Shown here in pieces: positions 59,778 through 64,000 of a stretch of 64,000 bases of DNA. The DNA lies in contig CBDAQW010000033.1 in NCBI GenBank assembly GCA_965199185.1, positions 124,001 to 188,000 on the forward strand, in the 5' to 3' direction. The stretch comes from Endozoicomonas sp965199185 (GTDB taxonomy: Bacteria; Pseudomonadota; Gammaproteobacteria; Pseudomonadales; Endozoicomonadaceae). How positions within the stretch are numbered: the stretch's first letter is position 1; each line of letters opens with the position of its first letter. The notes beneath the pieces are model-generated. The model saw only the letters and a list, made by a program, of their open reading frames with translations, ran no database searches and was not told where the DNA came from. The position numbers were made by a program, and so were the translations under genes.

Positions 59778-62156
59778 ATGAAATTCAGTGAACAATGGTT
59801 ACGCCGCTGGGTCAGTATTGAGGCCAATACCCAGGAACTGGTGGACAAGATCACCATGGCGGGTCTTGAAGTGGATGATGTGGAAGCGGTCGCCGGTGAA
59901 TTTGCTGGCGTAGTGGTGGGTGAAATTGTTGCCTGTGAGCAACACCCGGATGCTGACAAGCTGCGTGTCACAAAGGTCAGCATTGGCTCTGAAGAGTTTC
60001 AGGTAGTCTGTGGTGCGCCTAATGCTCGTGTAGGAATTAAAGTGCCTTTTGCAACGGTCGGTGCAGTACTTCCGGGCAACTTCAAAATTAAAAAAGCCAA
60101 GCTGCGAGGTGTTGAATCGCTCGGCATGCTCTGTGCCGAAGAAGAGCTGGGCATGGCGGAATCCTCCGATGGTCTGATGGAACTGCCTACCGATGCCACC
60201 GCAGGTCAGGATATTCGTGAATACCTGGGGCTGGACGACAAGATCATTGATGTTGATTTGACGCCAAACCGTGGCGACTGTCTGAGCATTGCCGGTTTAG
60301 CCCGTGAAGTCAGTGCAAATTTCCTGGCAGAAGTGACCGAAGAGACCATTGCTGATGTACCTCCGGCGATTGATGATACTTTCCCTGTAAAAGTTGAAGC
60401 GCCTGAAGCTTGTCCTCGCTTTGTCGGTCGTGTGATTCGCAACGTGGATGTCACCAAAGCGACACCGTTGTGGATGGTTGAGCGTCTGCGTCGTTCCGGT
60501 ATTCGTTCCATTGATCCGGTGGTGGATGTTACCGCTTACGTGATGCTGGAACTGGGTCAGCCAATGCATGGCTACGACCTGAATACATTAAATGGTTTTA
60601 TTAATGCCCGTATGGCAACCGCCGGTGAAAAGCTGACGCTGCTGGATGGTCAGGAAGTCACTCTGAATGAAAAGATTCTGGTGATTGCCGACGAGCAGCG
60701 AGTACTGGGTCTGGCCGGTATTATGGGCGGTGAAGATTCCGGAGTGTCTGAAAAGACCAACGATATTTTCCTGGAAGCCGCTTTCTTCGATCAGGTGACC
60801 ATTGCCGGTAAAGCTCGTTCTTTTGGTCTGCACACCGATGCATCGCACCGCTTTGAACGTGGCGTGGATTCTGAGCTGCAACGCAAAGCGATGGAGCGGG
60901 CTACTGCTCTGATTCTGGATATCTGTGGTGGTACAGCGGGTCCGGTTTCAGAAATTACCAGCGATGCCAACCTGCCTAAACAGCGTGAAATAACACTGCG
61001 CTCCAGCAAAGTTGAATCTCTGCTGGGTGTGGCTATTGATGACAGTCATACCGAAGCACTGCTAACCCGTCTTGGTCTGGGTATGGAATCCACTGATGAC
61101 GGGGAATGGAAAGTCACAGTACCTAGCTGGCGCTTTGATATTTCTATCGAAGAAGACCTGGTGGAAGAACTGGGCCGTATCTACGGCTACAACAATCTGC
61201 CAACCACTATTCCAACCGCCCTGCTGAAACTCAAGCAGGTGGATGAAGCTAAAGTTAAAGAAGCAGACTTGCGACGTGTATTCACTGCTCGTGGTTACAA
61301 CGAAGCGGTTTCCTTCAGTTTTATTGCGCCTGAACTTCACGAGCTTTTTGATTCAGTTCGTGAGCCTGTGGCTCTGGCAAATCCAATTGCCAGTGATCTG
61401 TCAGTGATGCGCACATCTCTGCTACCTGGCCTGGTGAAAACCGTTAATTACAACCTGAACCGTCAGCAAAGCCGTGTACGTCTTTTTGAAACGGGGCTGA
61501 CCTTCGTTAAGGAAGGCGGGAAACTGACTCAAGAGCCAATGCTGGCGGCCATCATCACAGGCGATCGCTATCCTGAAGGCTGGCAGGCGAAAGCCGAGCC
61601 GGTTGATTTCTTCGACCTGAAAGGTGATATTGAAGCACTGCTCGATGTTGGACAGGCAGCAGATGCCTTTACTTTCCGTAAAGGTAATCATATCGCTATG
61701 CATCCTGGTCAGTGTGCCGAGGTGGTTCGTGATGGTGTTGTAGTTGGTCATATTGGCGCTATCCACCCATCTCTGGCGAAGAAAATGAGCGTGCCAACCG
61801 GTGTATTTATGGTTGAAGTTTCTCTGGATGCTCTGATTGATGGCAAGGTGACAGAATTTAACGCTCTTTCCAAATTCCCGGAAGTTCGTCGCGATTTGGC
61901 GCTGATTGTTAAACAGTCTGTAGCAGCTGATGATCTGGCTCAAATAATGCGCGAAGAAGCAGGTGAATTATTCCGGGATGTGCGGACTTTTGATGTGTAT
62001 TCCGGCAAAGGTATTGAGGAAGGTCATAAGAGTCTGGCAATGGGCTTGACCTTGCAGCACGCTTCCCGCACTCTAAAGGATAATGAGGTTAGCCAGTTGA
62101 TTGATGTTATCGTCAACCGGTTAGAACGGGAATTCAATGCCAGCTTGCGTCAATAA
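59778..62156 (+). CDS. pheT: Phenylalanyl-tRNA synthetase beta subunit
   Basis: A 792-residue subunit (E. coli 795) that binds the tRNA and edits Tyr-tRNA(Phe). It has the EMAP/tRNA-binding domain (CEQHPDADKLRVTKV), the B3/B4 editing domain (VVDVTAYVMLELGQPMHGYD), the B5 domain (WRFDISIEEDLVEELGRIYGY) and the C-terminal anticodon-binding domain. A GTG 9 bases upstream is in frame, but ATG at 59778 has GGTGAGA before it and the family N-terminus MKFSEQWL. Confidence 0.96.
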   Translation: MKFSEQWLRRWVSIEANTQELVDKITMAGLEVDDVEAVAGEFAGVVVGEIVACEQHPDADKLRVTKVSIGSEEFQVVCGAPNARVGIKVPFATVGAVLPGNFKIKKAKLRGVESLGMLCAEEELGMAESSDGLMELPTDATAGQDIREYLGLDDKIIDVDLTPNRGDCLSIAGLAREVSANFLAEVTEETIADVPPAIDDTFPVKVEAPEACPRFVGRVIRNVDVTKATPLWMVERLRRSGIRSIDPVVDVTAYVMLELGQPMHGYDLNTLNGFINARMATAGEKLTLLDGQEVTLNEKILVIADEQRVLGLAGIMGGEDSGVSEKTNDIFLEAAFFDQVTIAGKARSFGLHTDASHRFERGVDSELQRKAMERATALILDICGGTAGPVSEITSDANLPKQREITLRSSKVESLLGVAIDDSHTEALLTRLGLGMESTDDGEWKVTVPSWRFDISIEEDLVEELGRIYGYNNLPTTIPTALLKLKQVDEAKVKEADLRRVFTARGYNEAVSFSFIAPELHELFDSVREPVALANPIASDLSVMRTSLLPGLVKTVNYNLNRQQSRVRLFETGLTFVKEGGKLTQEPMLAAIITGDRYPEGWQAKAEPVDFFDLKGDIEALLDVGQAADAFTFRKGNHIAMHPGQCAEVVRDGVVVGHIGAIHPSLAKKMSVPTGVFMVEVSLDALIDGKVTEFNALSKFPEVRRDLALIVKQSVAADDLAQIMREEAGELFRDVRTFDVYSGKGIEEGHKSLAMGLTLQHASRTLKDNEVSQLIDVIVNRLEREFNASLRQ

Positions 62157-62189
62157 CAACATTATCACGCAAGCCGCCATTAAATGATT

Positions 62190-62221
62190 AAAGCCCCCGT
62201 TATTTCTGCGGGGGCTTTTTT
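62190..62221 (+). terminator. Terminator between pheT and ihfA
   Basis: AAGCCCCCG (62191-62199) and CGGGGGCTT (62209-62217) form a perfect 9-bp stem with a T-run after it. It suggests that ihfA also has its own promoter, or that read-through is partial. Confidence 0.9.
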
Positions 62222-62256
62222 GTTTTCTGGTTTTACAAAAAAAGGGGATGTAATTA

Positions 62257-62568
62257 ATGGGAGCCCTGACGAAAGCTGATATGGCTGAGTACCTTAATGA
62301 GGAGCTTGGTTTTAATAAGCGGGAAGCCAAGGAGATGGTCGAGTTGTTTTTCGAACAGATCCGTCAGTCTCTCGAAAATAATGAGCAGGTGAAATTATCC
62401 GGTTTTGGTAATTTCGATCTGCGTGATAAAAAACAACGTCCTGGCCGTAATCCGAAAACCGGGGAAGAAATTCCCATCAGTCCACGTCGGGTAGTTACAT
62501 TCAGACCAGGGCAAAAACTCAAGGCAAAAGTGGAAAGCTATGCAGGACATAGAACTCAGGACGAGTGA
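62257..62568 (+). CDS. ihfA: Integration host factor alpha subunit
   Basis: A 103-residue HU/IHF protein with MGALTKADMAEYLNEELG and the DNA-intercalating arm FGNFDLRDKKQRPGRNPKTGEEIPI typical of IHF-alpha. It bends DNA at specific sites in complex with IhfB. Location between pheT and a merR gene matches Pseudomonas and E. coli neighbours. GGGG precedes the start. Confidence 0.96.
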   Translation: MGALTKADMAEYLNEELGFNKREAKEMVELFFEQIRQSLENNEQVKLSGFGNFDLRDKKQRPGRNPKTGEEIPISPRRVVTFRPGQKLKAKVESYAGHRTQDE

Positions 62569-62905
62569 ACTGCCTGTTATACCCGGTAAGCGTTATTTTA
62601 CCATCGGGGAAGTGAGTGAGCTCTGTGGGGTAAAATCCCACGTACTTCGTTATTGGGAACAGGAGTTCCCTCAACTGTCTCCGGTGCGTCGGGGGAATCG
62701 ACGCTATTACCGTCACAATGATGTAATTCTGATTCGTCAGATTCGCAACCTGCTCTACGATCAGCGATTTACCATTGATGGCGCTCGCAGTCAGCTTAAA
62801 GGCAGTGCGCAGAATCATAATAAGTCTCAGTATAAGCAGGTGCTCCGAGAGACCATTGCCGAGCTGGAAGATATTCTGGATGTGTTGGATGAGATTCCGT
62901 ACTGA
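62540..62905 (+). CDS. MerR-family transcription regulator
   Basis: A 121-residue protein with the MerR helix-turn-helix FTIGEVSELCGVKSHVLRYWEQEFPQLSPVRRGNRRYY trimmed to its first wing, and a short C-terminal helix, lacking the cysteines of metal sensors. It corresponds to the small MerR protein that follows ihfA in gammaproteobacteria. Its start overlaps the ihfA end by 29 bases, so it is probably cotranslated. Confidence 0.88.
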   Translation: MQDIELRTSELPVIPGKRYFTIGEVSELCGVKSHVLRYWEQEFPQLSPVRRGNRRYYRHNDVILIRQIRNLLYDQRFTIDGARSQLKGSAQNHNKSQYKQVLRETIAELEDILDVLDEIPY

Positions 62906-62917
62906 TGTTTTTTATAA

Positions 62918-63010
62918 CGTGTGCCGAGCATGTCACACAGCTTGGGGGTGAGAGTCCCCTGGCCAGCCAGATGAGGGTGAAGGACTAGCGAAGCACAAGG
63001 TGCGTATCAT
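62918..63010 (+). other. Structured intergenic stretch, possible group II intron 5' fragment
   Basis: After merR, GTGTG/CACAC (from about 62920) closes a small stem followed by TTGGGGGTGAGAGTCCCCT, a GGGG/CCCC hairpin. This order resembles the first domain of bacterial group II introns, but no reverse transcriptase or 3' intron end is present. The remainder of 62906-63255 shows no gene, tRNA or clear repeat. Confidence 0.25.
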
Positions 63011-63255
63011 TGCCGTTTTTACACAGCACTAATACGAACCCGTTATTCTCAGCCTCATGCTCAGTGACGAGCACTGCTTGAAGCTCCAGTCAATTCTCAA
63101 ACAAGCCCAATCTCAGAATCTCTGTTGAAGGAATGCTATATCGCAACCGTACGGGTACTCCATGGCGAGACCTCCCTTCTTCAAAAGAAACTATGCCAGT
63201 GTTGTCGCTATTGCATGTTGTATTATCTGGCTGCCGATGTAAAAACCTCAACAGA

Positions 63256-64000
63256 TTATTTTTTGCGGGAAAGCCTAAACGCCACACCGGCTTGCAACTG
63301 TTGTAAATAATCGGTAGAAACGCTGTTACCCCGTTCTTCTCTGAGCGTTTTCAGCTCGGTTGCCAAGTGCTCTAATTGAGCATTGGATTGAATGGAATCT
63401 ATATCTTTCATGAAGGCTTTGATGGGGTATTGGTCATTACCTTTCACTTTTTTCAAGATGATTGCATTGTTGACAGCAGGTGGCGGTGCCAGGTCTACTC
63501 CTTGTTTAACTGAAGTCCTTTTTTGGGGAATTGGTACCGTTGAATTTGGCTGTTTTCTTCTTATAGCATCTCGCCTTCTCGGTTTAGGTACTGGATGAGT
63601 TTGAGAGCCATTTTCTACTAATTCAGAGTTTGCTTTCTCCATAGATTTGGCACGTGGGGGCTTTTTAGGAGGAGGTCCAGTGACTATTGTGGCGTCTGTT
63701 GCTTGATTGATGATGGTGTTGTTATTGGGCTGATCAAACTCTTTTAATGCTTCACGCAGAATAAATTCAAACTGACCGGGTGACTGGACAAACAGGCTGC
63801 TCCGTTCATGGCGACCTTGCCATACCAGTTCTGTGGCTGCTTTCAGGAGGTTTTCCTGTGAAATCTTTCCGGCTCTGATGCCTTCTTGCAGTTGTCTGAG
63901 GACAATCATGGTTCCTGTTCGCCCAACACCTGCGCGGCAATGAACCATGGTTTTACCTTCAAGTTTACGCTTATCCAGAGCCTCGGTTAATTTTTTGAGA
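63256..64000 (-). CDS. Eukaryote-like protein tyrosine phosphatase, C-terminal part
   Basis: The frame continues beyond the right edge, so the start is missing. It holds the PTP loop VHCRAGVGRTGTM (Cys nucleophile and phosphate-binding Arg) at the readable N-terminal side, with the helix that follows and QSPGQFEFILREAL (matching the end of classical PTP domains). A Pro/Lys/Arg-rich linker then has GPPPKKPPRAK, PVPKPRRR and PIPQKR, resembling SH3-binding stretches, followed by a helical C-terminal region. Cys-dependent phosphotyrosine hydrolysis is expected from the loop; a secreted effector role acting in a host cell is inference. Confidence 0.8.
   Translation of the reverse strand, partial: LKKLTEALDKRKLEGKTMVHCRAGVGRTGTMIVLRQLQEGIRAGKISQENLLKAATELVWQGRHERSSLFVQSPGQFEFILREALKEFDQPNNNTIINQATDATIVTGPPPKKPPRAKSMEKANSELVENGSQTHPVPKPRRRDAIRRKQPNSTVPIPQKRTSVKQGVDLAPPPAVNNAIILKKVKGNDQYPIKAFMKDIDSIQSNAQLEHLATELKTLREERGNSVSTDYLQQLQAGVAFRLSRKK

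Noticed and set aside
62906..63255. A tRNA gene expected after merR by analogy with Pseudomonas
   Set aside because: No cloverleaf or CCA end was found in this stretch.
1..64000. CRISPR array or prophage
   Set aside because: No regularly spaced direct repeats, cas genes or phage structural genes were seen.

Overview
The window looks like the chromosome of a marine, host-associated gammaproteobacterium of the Oceanospirillales type, probably Endozoicomonas-like. This is inferred from E. coli-like synteny blocks (mreC-mreD-maf-rng-yhdP, glpA-glpB-glpC, pheS-pheT-ihfA-merR) mixed with genes for eukaryote-like secreted proteins (LRR, OTU, RING-like, tyrosine phosphatase) and many mobile elements. 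No rRNA, tRNA or CRISPR array was seen.

Layout. 1-6972: cell-shape and envelope block (mreC end, mreD, maf, rng, yhdP). 7037-13910: accessory pair on the minus strand, a 2207-residue exported protein followed by a small acidic exported protein, where tldD would stand in E. coli. 14163-22061: a complete chlamydial-type V-ATPase operon (B-D-I-K-E-DUF2764-A) with structured intergenic spacers. 22316-24474: argF and a PepSY-repeat protein. 24553-26683: a transposase-less cassette bounded by IS ends and carrying a putative Cys-His-Asp hydrolase. 26793-28870: a RING-like protein and avtA. 29075-40047: glycerol/glycerol-3-phosphate genes (glpK, glpF, glpT, glpA, glpB, glpC) with one LRR gene inside and a related LRR gene at the far end. 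40264-44314: a YdcH-like protein and a large OTU-domain protein. 44335-46730: an intact IS66-type element. 46773-58477: an smr gene split in two by an 11.1 kb Tn3-family transposon. 58668-62905: pheS, pheT, ihfA, merR. 63256-64000: a partial eukaryote-like tyrosine phosphatase.

The most notable system is the cargo of the Tn3-family transposon. Five tightly coupled genes (two serine-acetyltransferase-like proteins, a cysteine-synthase-like PLP enzyme, an AlaX-like tRNA-editing protein and an EamA exporter) are divergent from a MocR-type PLP regulator, with a 13-bp perfect inverted repeat between them. Together they read as a pathway that makes an unusual amino acid from serine via an O-acyl intermediate, edits it off mischarged tRNA and exports it. 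The transposon also carries a resolvase, a VapX/VapD-like toxin-antitoxin pair and the Tn3 transposase. Its 26-bp terminal inverted repeats sit exactly at the two breakpoints of smr, and a separate IS4-type element lies inside the left repeat.

A second notable system is the mobile cassette at 24553-26683. Its two ends match the ends of the intact IS4-type element at 47337-48641, and it is flanked by a 7-bp direct repeat, but the transposase has been replaced by a passenger gene. A third is a pair of MITE-like repeats (24881-25002 and 34454-34635) with shared terminal inverted repeats and 8-bp target duplications. Functional statements rest on reading the sequences against remembered families; no database search was run.
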